This document shows positions 36,357 through 45,135 of a stretch of DNA of 64,000 bases, in pieces. The stretch's first letter is position 1. Every line of letters begins with the position of its first letter. The notes beneath the pieces were generated by a model. That model ran no database searches and was not told where the DNA came from. It saw only the letters and a program-made list of their open reading frames with translations. Source of the DNA: Solibacillus merdavium (GTDB lineage: Bacteria > Bacillota > Bacilli > Bacillales_A > Planococcaceae). The DNA lies in assembly GCF_014836935.1 (NCBI RefSeq), contig NZ_JACSPW010000009.1, positions 99,586 through 163,585 on the forward strand, written 5' to 3'. Position numbers and translations under genes: made by a program.

Positions 36357-37295
36357 GTGAAGAAACAATTAATATTATTAATGGCACTTTTGGCCACTGT
36401 AATGCTATCGGCTTGTTCAGTAAAACCTGGCTTTTCTTTGGAACCTTCTTTCGGAACATCTGCTACATCTACAGAAAGCAACAAGGATACATTGACAATC
36501 GGTTTATCTATTTCAACTTTAAATAATCCATTCTTCGTGACGTTAAGCGAACATGCAGAAGCAAAAGCAAAAGAACTTGGTGTGAAAACAACGGTTGTAG
36601 ATGCGCAAGATAATGCGTCAAAGCAAGCTTCCGATATTGAAGATTTAATTCAACAAAACGTTGATTTAATTATTATTAATCCAGTAGATTCTGTTGCTGT
36701 TGCCACTGCTGTTGAATCTGCAAATGCTTTAAATATTCCTGTCATTACGGTAGACCGCTCCTCTGAAGGGGGCGAAGTCGTATCACATATCGCCTCTGAT
36801 AACATAGCTGGCGGAAAGCTAGCAGGAGAATATATTATAGAGTTAGTTGGTGAAGGTGCCAAAGTCGTCGAATTGGAAGGTGTGGCAGGTTCATCTGCTG
36901 CGCGTGATCGTGGACAAGGTTTCAATGAAGCTGTCACAGGTATTTTAAATGTCGTTGCAAAGCAAACAGCAAACTTTAACCGTTCAGAAGGATTAACGGT
37001 AATGGAGAATATTCTGCAATCAAATGCAGATGTCACAGCCGTATTTGCTCACAATGACGAAATGGCATTAGGCGCACAGGAAGCAATTTCGGCTTCGGGT
37101 AAGAAGATTGTAGTAGTTGGCTTTGATGCAACTGACGATGCGGTGGCTGCTGTAAAAGCAGGGAACCTAGCTGCAACGGTTGCACAAAAACCTGATGAGA
37201 TTGGTAAGATCGCGATGGAAACAGCAATTGCTTATTTAAACGGTGAAGAAGTTGAAGAAGTTATTCCGGTAAATCTTGAGTTAATTACAAAATAA
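36357..37295 (+). CDS. rbsB: Ribose ABC transporter substrate-binding lipoprotein RbsB
   Basis: The GTG start (ribosome-binding site GAAGGAGG) opens a 312-residue lipoprotein with a signal peptide ending at the lipobox LSAC (Cys near residue 20), a flexible Ser/Thr linker and a periplasmic-binding-protein type 1 fold (TIGLSISTLNNPFF, VDAQDNASKQ, NPVDSVAV, VIAHNDEMALGA-like). It delivers ribose to RbsAC. It is the last gene before the operon terminator. Confidence 0.95.
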   Translation: MKKQLILLMALLATVMLSACSVKPGFSLEPSFGTSATSTESNKDTLTIGLSISTLNNPFFVTLSEHAEAKAKELGVKTTVVDAQDNASKQASDIEDLIQQNVDLIIINPVDSVAVATAVESANALNIPVITVDRSSEGGEVVSHIASDNIAGGKLAGEYIIELVGEGAKVVELEGVAGSSAARDRGQGFNEAVTGILNVVAKQTANFNRSEGLTVMENILQSNADVTAVFAHNDEMALGAQEAISASGKKIVVVGFDATDDAVAAVKAGNLAATVAQKPDEIGKIAMETAIAYLNGEEVEEVIPVNLELITK

Positions 37296-37334
37296 TAAAG
37301 CATGTAACATTCCATAATAGGTTGTTGCCCTCCT

Positions 37335-37372
37335 GCAGGCTGTCACAAGAAGTTTTTGTGGCAGCTTTTGTT
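37335..37372 (+). terminator. Terminator of the ribose operon
   Basis: GCTGTCACAA (37339-37348) pairs with TTGTGGCAGC (37356-37365) and is followed by TTTTGTTATT. Confidence 0.85.
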
Positions 37373-37448
37373 ATTGGAAAAAGCGTGTGCCTATACCGTG
37401 CAGAAGAATGCAAAGCATGCCGTTCTCTATTTAAGCGCTTGAAAACAA

Positions 37449-37493
37449 AAAAAGTACAACAGAGGCAAATTAAGCCTATGTTGTACCTTTAAA
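37449..37493 (-). terminator. Terminator of the rpsF-ssb-rpsR operon
   Basis: The minus strand GTACAACATAGGC pairs with GCCTCTGTTGTAC (37454-37486) and is followed by seven T residues, just after the rpsR stop. Confidence 0.92.
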
Positions 37494-37498
37494 AAATC

Positions 37499-37735
37499 TT
37501 ATTTTTCTTCAGCAACGAATGGTAGTAATGCCATAATACGTGAAACTTTGATTGCATTTGTAAGTTTACGTTGGTATTTAGCAGAAGTACCAGTTACGCG
37601 ACGTGGTAAAATTTTACCGCGCTCAGAGATGAATTTCTTTAAAAGATCTACATCTTTGTAGTCGATGTGCGTAATGTTATTTGAAGTGAAGTAGCAAACT
37701 TTACGGCGTTTGCGGCCTCCGCGACGTGGTGCCAT
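37499..37735 (-). CDS. rpsR: 30S ribosomal protein S18
   Basis: S18 binds 16S rRNA with S6 on the platform. The 78 residues start [16 protein letters not shown] and contain the family core [25 protein letters not shown] stretch. It is the third gene of rpsF-ssb-rpsR. Confidence 0.98.
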   Translation of the reverse strand: MAPRRGGRKRRKVCYFTSNNITHIDYKDVDLLKKFISERGKILPRRVTGTSAKYQRKLTNAIKVSRIMALLPFVAEEK

Positions 37736-37779
37736 TATCGTGTTCCTCCTTTTAATTTTTAATAATAGATGCCAAGTTC

Positions 37780-38349
37780 TTAGAACGGTAAATCGTCTTC
37801 AGAAACTTCGATTGGTCCTTTGCTATTCGCAAATGGATCTTCATCTACTCGTGTATAATTTTGCTGATTTTGAGATGGCTGTTGATAAGAACCGTAAGAA
37901 TCCTGTGATTGTTGCGAGCCCCCAAATTGTTGGTTTGGCTGATTATAAGATGGCTGACCACCATAATTTTGCCCACCACTATATTGTTGACCTTGTGAAC
38001 CTTGAGATGCATTTGCATTTGCTCCTCCGCGCGGTTCTAAGAACTGCACTGCATCGGCAACGACATCTGTTGTGTACACACGCTTTCCATCTTGTCCTTC
38101 AAAGCTACCTGTTTGAATACGACCTTCTACACCAATCAAACTTCCTTTTCTCATGAAGTTTGCTAAGTTTTCAGCTTGTTTTCTCCAAGCAATACAGCCT
38201 ATGAAATCTGCTTCGCGTTCACCTGACTGGCTCGAAAATGTACGGTTTACGGCAACCGTAAAACGTGCCATTGGAACTCCACTCGGCGTATAACGAAGCT
38301 CTGGATCCTTCGTAAGTCTTCCGACTAAAACTACACGGTTAATCATCAA
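37780..38349 (-). CDS. ssb: Single-stranded DNA-binding protein SsbA
   Basis: This 189-residue SSB has an N-terminal OB fold (1-105; [20 protein letters not shown]), a Gln/Gly/Asn-rich linker (about 110-165) and the acidic C-terminal tip SEDDLPF that recruits replication and repair partners. It lies between rpsF and rpsR as in most Firmicutes. Confidence 0.98.
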   Translation of the reverse strand: MMINRVVLVGRLTKDPELRYTPSGVPMARFTVAVNRTFSSQSGEREADFIGCIAWRKQAENLANFMRKGSLIGVEGRIQTGSFEGQDGKRVYTTDVVADAVQFLEPRGGANANASQGSQGQQYSGGQNYGGQPSYNQPNQQFGGSQQSQDSYGSYQQPSQNQQNYTRVDEDPFANSKGPIEVSEDDLPF

Positions 38350-38383
38350 TGCACCCTCCTTTTTTCAGCATTTAAGTTAAAAA

Positions 38384-38674
38384 TTATTTTTCTTCTTCGC
38401 GTACTGCGATGTGACGGATGATGTCTTCGCTGATGTTTGCTAAACGAGTATATTCGTTGATAGCCTCAGTACCAGCGTTAACTTTCACGATTTGGTAGAA
38501 ACCTTCGCGGAAGTCATTGATTTCGTAAGCTAAACGACGCTTACCCCAATCTTTTGCTTCTGTGATCTCTGCACCATTTGAAGTTAAAATCTCGTTGAAA
38601 CGCTCTACTAAAGCTTTCTTCGCTTCATCTTCAATGTTTGGGCGGATGATGTACATTAATTCGTACTTTCTCAT
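38384..38674 (-). CDS. rpsF: 30S ribosomal protein S6
   Basis: S6 pairs with S18 on the 30S platform. The 96 residues start [13 protein letters not shown] and contain [18 protein letters not shown] (about 50-67). The open frame extends to 38770, but the ATG at 38674 has GGAGG and the conserved N-terminus. The leader can hide this ribosome-binding site in a stem. Confidence 0.98.
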   Translation of the reverse strand: MRKYELMYIIRPNIEDEAKKALVERFNEILTSNGAEITEAKDWGKRRLAYEINDFREGFYQIVKVNAGTEAINEYTRLANISEDIIRHIAVREEEK

Positions 38675-38686
38675 TTGTGTTTGCAC

Positions 38687-38731
38687 CTCCTTATGGACTT
38701 GGGCTCTCCTATTAAATAGGGAGCAAGGAGT
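38687..38731 (-). promoter_or_regulatory. Structured rpsF leader that can sequester the ribosome-binding site
   Basis: On the minus strand ACTCCTT (38725-38731) is complementary to the rpsF ribosome-binding site AAGGAG (38687-38692). Between them is an inner hairpin with CTCC/GGAG (38703-38724). This fits an autoregulatory leader of the rpsF operon; an S6:S18-binding leader motif is known in bacteria, but its CCG bulge could not be placed with certainty here. Confidence 0.5.
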
Positions 38732-38760
38732 AAGTAAATTCTTATTACTCACATCAATGA

Positions 38761-38789
38761 ATTGTAACATAGTTCCCTATTAGACGCAA
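38761..38789 (-). promoter_or_regulatory. Promoter of rpsF-ssb-rpsR
   Basis: Minus-strand -35 TTGCGT (38784-38789) and extended -10 TGTTACAAT (hexamer 38761-38766) are 17 nt apart; the leader is about 80 nt. Confidence 0.65.
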
Positions 38790-38850
38790 CCTAATATAAC
38801 TCTAATGTTTATTCAATTTTTGTTATACTCATTAGTAAGGGAGGGATTTT

Positions 38851-39387
38851 ATGTGTGATAAACAGCCAGTAGTAATTGAATTGAATATGAAAAAGATAGC
38901 ACGCGATAATATGATATTGACTGTCGTTTTAGTTGTTTTACTAGTGGGTTTAAATGCCATTATACATCAACGTTTTACTGGTGAATTTACCTTGCTAGAT
39001 TTTTTCTATTTTTTTGCAGCATATATATTACTCATTATCCTTCATGAAGCATTTCACTTAATTGGCTTTATGCTATTTGGTGGTGTTCCTTATAAAGAAC
39101 TTGATTACGGTATCAATTTACAACTTGGTGTCGCCTATGCCACTACAAAAAAACCGCTAACAAATGCTGCAATGAAAAAAGCTTTATTACTCCCATTTTG
39201 GACTACAGGTATTGTGCCCACAGTTATTGGTTTAATGCTTGATAACTTTTTGATAGTAATTATCGGAGCGTTATTAATAGCAGGGGCAATGGGTGATTTT
39301 TATATGTATAAGGAATTGCGCAAATACCCTAACGAAGCAACTGTAAGGGACGATTCGAAAGAGCCAAAATTATATGTTTATCTCTAA
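38851..39387 (+). CDS. DUF3267 zinc-metalloprotease-like membrane protein
   Basis: This 178-residue protein has four hydrophobic segments (about 27-45, 50-70, 108-128, 132-150). An intact HExxH sequence, HEAFH, lies near residue 66 in LIILHEAFHLIGFMLFGG, followed by a glycine-rich stretch and a later Asp in GAMGDFYMYKELRKYP, the DUF3267 pattern. Unlike the first protein of this window, its putative metal site is complete. Role unknown. It has GGGAGGGA upstream and an extended -10 TGTTATACT at 38821-38829. Confidence 0.85.
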   Translation: MCDKQPVVIELNMKKIARDNMILTVVLVVLLVGLNAIIHQRFTGEFTLLDFFYFFAAYILLIILHEAFHLIGFMLFGGVPYKELDYGINLQLGVAYATTKKPLTNAAMKKALLLPFWTTGIVPTVIGLMLDNFLIVIIGALLIAGAMGDFYMYKELRKYPNEATVRDDSKEPKLYVYL

Positions 39388-39448
39388 GTTGTATTTGTAA
39401 TAAGCCGTATGTCCAGTGATGCACTCTCCAAGATTTATAATTAAAAAG

Positions 39449-39503
39449 AAAGCGAAGGAATTGCCTGGTAAATCAATTCCCGGTCAATCCCTTCGCTTAT
39501 ATT
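39449..39503 (-). terminator. Terminator of ychF, between convergent genes
   Basis: The minus strand AAGCGAAGGGATTG pairs with CAATTCCTTCGCTT and is followed by TCTTTTTAATT. It lies just after the ychF stop codon. Confidence 0.8.
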
Positions 39504-40604
39504 TTATACGTTAAATAAGAATTCCATTACGTCGCCATCTTGTACAACGTATTCTTTACCTTCTGCACGTACGCGTCCTGCTTCTTTAGCAGCAGGCTTC
39601 GAACCGAATTCTACTAAATCCGTATATGCTACAGTTTCAGCACGGATAAAGCCACGCTCAAAGTCAGAGTGAATAATACCCGCACATTGTGGAGCTTTCA
39701 TCCCTTTACGGAATGTCCATGCACGAACTTCTTGCACACCCGCAGTGAAATAAGTTGCTAAACCTAATAAGCTATATGAAGCTTTAATTAATTGGTCTAA
39801 TCCTGATTCAGCAATTCCTAATTCTGCCAAAAATTCTTTTTTCTCTTCATCTTCCAACTCAGAAATTTCTTCTTCAATTTTCGCACAGATTGTAATTACT
39901 TGAGCACCTTCAGTTGCTGCGTATTCCTGTACCATTTTCACATATTTATTTTCAGATGGATCAGCTACCTCATCCTCTGAAACATTTGCAACGTAAAGCA
40001 TTGGTTTAATCGTTAAAAGGTGTAATCCTTTGATGATCTTTTTCTCATCATCCGAAAGGTCTACCGCGCGAGCTGGTTTTTCAGCTTCTAATACTTCTTT
40101 AATTTTTTGAAGAATTGGTTCTTCCACCATTGCTTCTTTATCTTTTTGTTTTGCCATTTTTGCAACTCGAGCAATACGCTTGTCCACTGATTCCATGTCC
40201 GCTAAGATTAATTCTAAGTTAATAACTTCAATATCATCAATTGGATTTACTGTACCGGAAACATGTGTAATATTTTCGTCTTCAAAGCAACGAACAACTT
40301 GGCAAATTGCGTCTACTTCACGAATATGAGCCAAAAATTTATTTCCTAGACCTTCACCAGTAGAAGCGCCCTTTACGATACCCGCGATATCGGTAAATTC
40401 AAATGTAGTTGGAACTGTTTTTTTCGGTACAACTAATTCTGTTAATTTGTCTAAACGCTCATCCGGAACAGTTACGCTACCTACGTTTGGTTCAATTGTT
40501 GCGAACGGGTAGTTAGCCGCAAGAGCACCTGCTTTTGTAATTGCATTGAATAAAGTCGATTTCCCTACGTTCGGTAAACCTACGATACCAGCTGTTAATG
40601 CCAT
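39504..40604 (-). CDS. ychF: Redox-responsive ATPase YchF (OLA1 family)
   Basis: This 366-residue Obg-related P-loop NTPase prefers ATP. It has Walker A GLPNVGKSTLFN (about 8-19), the DIAGIVKGAS switch II region, the degenerate G4 typical of YchF and a C-terminal TGS-like domain (about 280-366) with AWTFRKGMKAPQCAGIIH. It is implicated in ribosome binding and the oxidative stress response. Confidence 0.97.
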   Translation of the reverse strand: MALTAGIVGLPNVGKSTLFNAITKAGALAANYPFATIEPNVGSVTVPDERLDKLTELVVPKKTVPTTFEFTDIAGIVKGASTGEGLGNKFLAHIREVDAICQVVRCFEDENITHVSGTVNPIDDIEVINLELILADMESVDKRIARVAKMAKQKDKEAMVEEPILQKIKEVLEAEKPARAVDLSDDEKKIIKGLHLLTIKPMLYVANVSEDEVADPSENKYVKMVQEYAATEGAQVITICAKIEEEISELEDEEKKEFLAELGIAESGLDQLIKASYSLLGLATYFTAGVQEVRAWTFRKGMKAPQCAGIIHSDFERGFIRAETVAYTDLVEFGSKPAAKEAGRVRAEGKEYVVQDGDVMEFLFNV

Positions 40605-40733
40605 TTTGACACAACCTTTCTATATTCACTTCATTTTTATTTGAAATCATAAATTATATGGATTTTTCTGTCCATTAAATTTCTATAACCTTGTCTATTA
40701 TATTGATTACACACTTAAAAGTCTATTTTGCTT

Positions 40734-40934
40734 TTATACTTCTTCTGCTGAACGTAAAACTTTCTTCATTTTTTTCTGGAATTCTCGACGTGGAATCATA
40801 ACACTATGTCCGCAGCCCTCACATTTTATGCGAATATCAGCACCTAAACGAATGACCTTCCATTCGTTTGTACCACAAGGATGTTGTTTCTTCATTTCTA
40901 CCACGTCATTAAGACCGTATTGCTTTGCTTCCAC
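40734..40934 (-). CDS. DUF951 small protein
   Basis: This 66-residue protein has HPCGTNEW (about 19-26) and CEGCGH (about 38-43), a zinc-ribbon-like pair, followed by MIPRREFQKKMKKVL. It matches DUF951 (YyzM in B. subtilis), regularly found between an MscS channel gene and ychF. Start 3 nt after the channel stop. Confidence 0.9.
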   Translation of the reverse strand: MEAKQYGLNDVVEMKKQHPCGTNEWKVIRLGADIRIKCEGCGHSVMIPRREFQKKMKKVLRSAEEV

Positions 40935-40937
40935 CTT

Positions 40938-41852
40938 TTATTCTCCTCCTTGATTTCGCTCATAAAACATCATTTTCGGTACCGCAAGAGGGATACCGTT
41001 ACGTGTTAAGATATCCATTACATCTTTTCGAATAATACGAGAAATTGAATACTGCTGTAATGGCAACGTTTCGAGTGTAATACCAATTGTGGCTTCTGTA
41101 CTTGTCGTATTTGTTATACCTAAAAAGACAGGGGCTGTGACAAGCTCTTCGTGTTTTTCAGGTAACGTATCCAAATAGTTTTGAATAATCATTTGAACTT
41201 TTTCAATATTTGTCTCAAGCGGAATTTGCATACTAATCGTAGCTTTTGAGTTGTTGATGGAATAGTTAACAACGTCTACAATGCTTCCATTTGGAATAAT
41301 GAATTGTTCCCCTGTTACGCCCTTTACTTTCGTTGTACGAAGACCAATTTCCATAACGGTACCTTCTGCCGTATTAATTTTCACAAAATCCCCTACACCA
41401 AATTGATCCTCTAAAATAATGAAGAACCCTGTAATAACATCCTTCACTAGGTTTTGAGCTCCAAAAGCAATTGCCACAGAAGCAATACCTGCCCCTGCCA
41501 GTAACCCGGCAATTTGTATATTCATAGCGGATAAAATCCCCATAATGGCGGAGAAGTACACTAAATAGCTCAATACGCTTTGCAGCAGCTTTACAATCGT
41601 AAGCTGTCGACGCTCATTATTTCTTACACGCAGCATAAACACTCGGTGAATGACCTTCTTGCCGATAAAAACAACAAGATACGAAATAACGATAATCGCT
41701 AGAATCTTCGCGCTGGCTACAATAATCTTTTCCAAAAATTCCGCACTTGTGAAGTATTCCCAAAGTTTTGTCGTATAGTGTGCGAGCCCTTTAATATCCG
41801 TTTCAGCAAATTCCTCTAAATCTAATTTCAAATCTTCTTCCAAATTTACCAC
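40938..41852 (-). CDS. Small-conductance mechanosensitive channel (MscS family)
   Basis: This 304-residue MscS-type channel has transmembrane helices near 35-60, 85-107 and 110-140. The pore-lining helix contains GAGIASVAIAFGAQNLVKDVITG with the Gly/Ala packing pattern, and a beta domain follows (about 150-210; FGVGDFVKINTAEGTV). It relieves turgor on osmotic downshock. Resembles YkuT/YyaE-type channels of bacilli. Confidence 0.92.
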   Translation of the reverse strand: MVNLEEDLKLDLEEFAETDIKGLAHYTTKLWEYFTSAEFLEKIIVASAKILAIIVISYLVVFIGKKVIHRVFMLRVRNNERRQLTIVKLLQSVLSYLVYFSAIMGILSAMNIQIAGLLAGAGIASVAIAFGAQNLVKDVITGFFIILEDQFGVGDFVKINTAEGTVMEIGLRTTKVKGVTGEQFIIPNGSIVDVVNYSINNSKATISMQIPLETNIEKVQMIIQNYLDTLPEKHEELVTAPVFLGITNTTSTEATIGITLETLPLQQYSISRIIRKDVMDILTRNGIPLAVPKMMFYERNQGGE

Positions 41853-41958
41853 CTCTTGTATAACAAACTTTAAAAATGAATATACTGCATAAATATATCG
41901 TATTTCACGCTATTTCTCGAGTAATCTAATCTACTTAAATTTGAAGGAGTGACTACAT

Positions 41959-42585
41959 GTGACACAAGCCTGTCCGCAAAATTATAGCGTCCATTATGAA
42001 CAGACAAGCGCTGTTTGGGAGCTAAGTGAAATCTTTTTAAAAATGGTTCCTTTTGAACATGAAAAACTTATTTTCTGCTGTATCGGTACCGACCGCTCTA
42101 CTGGGGATGCGTTAGGTCCAATTATCGGTAGCCAGTTGCATCAAACCTTTTCATTCCCATTCCCGGTTGTTGGAACTTTAGAAGCGCCACTTCATGCATT
42201 AAATATCGTTGACCGTTACGAACAGCTCATAAAAGAGAATGAAAATGCATTCATCATCGCCATTGACGCTTGTTTAGGAGAGTCTAATGCAATTGGTTCA
42301 ATTTTAATACAGCATGGTCCTCTTTTTCCTGGAAAAGCTGTAAAAAAGGAATTGCCTCCGATTGGGAATGTTTCTATTAAGGGAATTGTTAATGTAGGAG
42401 GTTTTATGGAAGCAAAAGTACTTCAAAATACAAGGCTTCATGTTACCTATTCTATGAGTGATAAAATTGTACGTGCACTCGTTTTAGCATGGCAGCGTCA
42501 TTTACTGAAACAGAAAAATAATCGTTACGAGTATTCCGACCAGCAAAATCGCTGGCAGCAAATTGGCTATACGAATTTTCGTTAA
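41959..42585 (+). CDS. yyaC: Spore protease-like protein YyaC (DUF1256)
   Basis: This 208-residue protein of the YyaC/DUF1256 family is related to the germination protease GPR. The signature CCIGTDRSTGDALGPIIG lies near residues 46-63, with VGTLEAPLHALN (about 75-86) and VGGFMEAKVLQNTRL. Its GTG start has GGAGTGA upstream. It marks the organism as a spore former. The last 84 nt overlap the 3' end of the opposite DUF554 gene, although both proteins have normal length. Confidence 0.9.
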   Translation: MTQACPQNYSVHYEQTSAVWELSEIFLKMVPFEHEKLIFCCIGTDRSTGDALGPIIGSQLHQTFSFPFPVVGTLEAPLHALNIVDRYEQLIKENENAFIIAIDACLGESNAIGSILIQHGPLFPGKAVKKELPPIGNVSIKGIVNVGGFMEAKVLQNTRLHVTYSMSDKIVRALVLAWQRHLLKQKNNRYEYSDQQNRWQQIGYTNFR

Positions 42586-43209
42586 ACCAGCAATATTTAA
42601 GCCTATTGCTATAATCATAACACCACCTGTAGCTGTCATCTCTTTAATAAATAGATTAAGCGCTTCTGTTGGAATATATGTACTAATGACACCTGCAAAC
42701 AATGCAATACTTCCCTGATATATTAATACAGATATTGCTGACAATATTACGCCAATGCCTAACGTAGAGGCTAAAATGATCGACATAAAACCATCAATTA
42801 TTCCTTTCGTAATTAATACATTATGATCATTACGTAAACCACTATCAAGGGCACCGATAATTCCCATGGAACCTATAACAAAAATGAGCGATGCAGTAAT
42901 AAACCCCTCTGCAATCGTTCCTTTTTGTGCACGTTTTCCGAAAAGGGATTCAATCCATACACCAAAGCGGTTGAACTTTCCCTCTAGGTTGAGCCATTCT
43001 CCGATAACAGCTCCCACTATTAAACTAATTACTAATAGAATGAAGTTATCACCCTCTAATCCCATTTGAATTCCTAAGAGAGCAACAACTAAACCGATAA
43101 TTGACATAACAGTTTGTTGCATTGATTCCGGAATATTTCTAAATAATCGGCCCACTAATGTCCCAATTACAATAAATAGTGAGTTTAATAAAGAGCCTAA
43201 TAATACCAT
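42502..43209 (-). CDS. DUF554 membrane protein
   Basis: This 235-residue protein has seven or so hydrophobic segments. GTLVGRLFRNIPESMQQTVM at the N-terminus and GVILSAISVLIYQGSI in the middle match DUF554 (YdfK of B. subtilis). Function unknown, possibly transport. Convergent with yyaC and overlapping it by 84 nt. Confidence 0.9.
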   Translation of the reverse strand: MVLLGSLLNSLFIVIGTLVGRLFRNIPESMQQTVMSIIGLVVALLGIQMGLEGDNFILLVISLIVGAVIGEWLNLEGKFNRFGVWIESLFGKRAQKGTIAEGFITASLIFVIGSMGIIGALDSGLRNDHNVLITKGIIDGFMSIILASTLGIGVILSAISVLIYQGSIALFAGVISTYIPTEALNLFIKEMTATGGVMIIAIGLNIAGLTKIRIANLLPAILLVGILVTIIFLFQ

Positions 43210-43285
43210 GATCTTTCCTCTTTCTAGTTGCTATCTGTTTATTCTTTTTTAGCCTATACTAAGATAATCATCTTTACATTCACAG

Positions 43286-43322
43286 TAAAAAATGCGCTGA
43301 AACGTAATGCTCAGCACATTTT
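43286..43322 (-). terminator. Terminator of parA-parB
   Basis: The minus strand TGTGCTGA pairs with TCAGCGCA across a 10-nt loop and is followed by TTTTTT, directly after the parB stop. Confidence 0.85.
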
Positions 43323-44168
43323 TTACTGTTCTTCTATATTTAATATTTCTAAAATGCGGTGTAAATCGTCCTCTGAATAAAATTCTATTTCAATTTTCCC
43401 TTTATTTTTTGCTTTTCTTATTTGCACTTGCGTTCCAAAATATTCACGTAATTGGGATTCTGTTGCTTCCGTATGAATATCCTTATTTGGAGTCTTTGTT
43501 TCACGTGAAACGGTTTCATTTATATCTTGAATATACTTTTCCAATTGACGAACATTTAAATGATCCTTAATTACTTTGTTAGCCACTTCTGGAATGCGCC
43601 GTTTGTTTTTTAAACCAAGCAATGCTCGGCCATGTCCCATCGTCAACTTTCCTTCATTGACAAGTTCACGAATTTCATCGGGTAATTGTAATAAACGAAT
43701 TAAGTTCGCAATATGTGGGCGACTTTTCCCTAATCGCTTCGCTAAATCTTCCTGTGTGAAATTGAGTTTTCCAATTAAACTATTGTATGCTTCTGCTTCT
43801 TCAATTGGAGTTAAATCTTCCCGTTGCAAGTTCTCCAAAATAGCTACTTCCATCATTTGCTGCTCAGTAAAATCTTTTATAATGACTGGTACTTCTGCTA
43901 ACCCAGCAAGCTTTGCAGCACGGTATCTTCGTTCCCCTGCAACAATTTCAAATTTTTTACCAGCTTTTCTAACAACAATAGGCTGAATAATACCATGTTC
44001 AGTAATGGAACTGGCCAGTTCCTCAATAGCTGTTTCATCAAAAATTTTACGTGGCTGAAATGGATTCGCCAATATTTTTGTAACGGCAATTTGCTGTACT
44101 TGGTCTTCCTTATGTACGGCTTCTTCTCTAAAAAGCGCGTCAATTCCTTTACCTAACCCTCTAACCAT
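43323..44168 (-). CDS. parB: Chromosome partitioning protein ParB (Spo0J)
   Basis: This 281-residue CTP-dependent clamp loads at parS. The N-terminal ParB/Srx domain carries GERRYRAAKLAG (about 78-89) and LENLQREDLTPIEEA. The central HTH (about 125-175) has TQEDLAKRLGKSRPHIANLIRLL. A short C-terminal dimer domain follows. The gene overlaps parA by 8 nt and contains a parS site in its own coding sequence, as in B. subtilis. Confidence 0.98.
   Translation of the reverse strand: MVRGLGKGIDALFREEAVHKEDQVQQIAVTKILANPFQPRKIFDETAIEELASSITEHGIIQPIVVRKAGKKFEIVAGERRYRAAKLAGLAEVPVIIKDFTEQQMMEVAILENLQREDLTPIEEAEAYNSLIGKLNFTQEDLAKRLGKSRPHIANLIRLLQLPDEIRELVNEGKLTMGHGRALLGLKNKRRIPEVANKVIKDHLNVRQLEKYIQDINETVSRETKTPNKDIHTEATESQLREYFGTQVQIRKAKNKGKIEIEFYSEDDLHRILEILNIEEQ
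43497..43512. promoter_or_regulatory. parS centromere site within parB
   Basis: TGTTTCACGTGAAACG matches the 16-bp consensus TGTTNCACGTGAAACA at all but the last base. Its location inside parB, about 10 kb from oriC, is the conserved one. It is the ParB nucleation site for segregation and SMC loading. Confidence 0.95.
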
Positions 44169-44922
44169 TTTTAATCACTTCCCTTGCCAACTCTAAATAT
44201 ACTTCTGCCCCGCGTGATTTAGAATCATATAAAATTACGGGCTTTCCATGACTAGGTGCTTCACTTAACCGCACGTTGCGCGGAATAACAGAACGATAAA
44301 CCCTATCTTGGAAGTAGCGTTTTACTTCATCTATTACTTGAAGACCTAAATTTGTACGGGCATCCAACATCGTTAATAGCACACCGTCTATCATTAATTC
44401 CTTGTTTAAATGCTTTTGAACAAGACGAACAGTAGAAAGCAGTTGACTTAACCCTTCTAATGCATAGTATTCACATTGAACAGGAATAATCAGTGCATCA
44501 GAAGCGGTTAACGCATTAATAGTTAATAAGCCAAGAGACGGTGGACAGTCAATAATAATAAAATCAAAATTATTTTTAATTTCCTGAACCGCCTTTTTTA
44601 GTCTTACTTCACGTGAAATGGTCGAGACAAGCTCAATTTCCGCCCCTGCTAATGAAATAGTAGCGGGGACAATATATAAATTTTCTACATCTGTCTGTTG
44701 TATAACTTCTTTTATATCTTCATCATTAATTAATACATCATAAATACAGCTTTCTAAGTCTCCTTTTCGTACACCTAGTCCGCTTGAAGCGTTTCCCTGT
44801 GGGTCGATATCGATTAATAATACTTTCTTTCCTAAAAAAGCTAAACATGCACTTAAGTTTACAGAGGATGTCGTTTTTCCAACGCCACCTTTTTGATTGG
44901 CAATCGCAATTATACGTCCCAA
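44161..44922 (-). CDS. parA: Chromosome partitioning ATPase ParA (Soj)
   Basis: This 253-residue deviant-Walker ATPase has KGGVGKTT (about 10-17), DIDPQGNASSGLG and IIIDCPPSLG. It works with ParB in segregation and modulates DnaA. A GTG at 44931 is possible, but the TTG at 44922 gives MGRIIAIANQKGG, the family start and length, with AGGTG 6 nt upstream. Confidence 0.97.
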   Translation of the reverse strand: MGRIIAIANQKGGVGKTTSSVNLSACLAFLGKKVLLIDIDPQGNASSGLGVRKGDLESCIYDVLINDEDIKEVIQQTDVENLYIVPATISLAGAEIELVSTISREVRLKKAVQEIKNNFDFIIIDCPPSLGLLTINALTASDALIIPVQCEYYALEGLSQLLSTVRLVQKHLNKELMIDGVLLTMLDARTNLGLQVIDEVKRYFQDRVYRSVIPRNVRLSEAPSHGKPVILYDSKSRGAEVYLELAREVIKNG

Positions 44923-45089
44923 TATCCGCACCTGCTTTCATCACTTCAATTTAGGTATTTTTTCAAAGTTTAAAAAACTTAGAATATTTCTCTATTATGA
45001 CACATCTACTTTTATATTAACAAAAATAGTGACAAAGCGATGCTATGAAAATAAATTTATTTTTAAAATTTGATACTTTCTATTCACTA

Positions 45090-45127
45090 AAAAAAACTGC
45101 CTGGAAAGGTATAATCTTTCGGGCAGC
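45090..45127 (-). terminator. Terminator of noc
   Basis: The minus strand CTGCCCGAAAG pairs with CCTTTCCAGGCAG and is followed by eight T residues, 10 nt after the noc stop. Confidence 0.9.
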
Positions 45128-45135
45128 TAAATAAT

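Noticed and set aside
44607..44622. Second parS-like site in parA (TACTTCACGTGAAATG)
   Set aside because: Only the central TTCACGTGAA core matches; the outer bases differ at four consensus positions, so ParB loading is unlikely.
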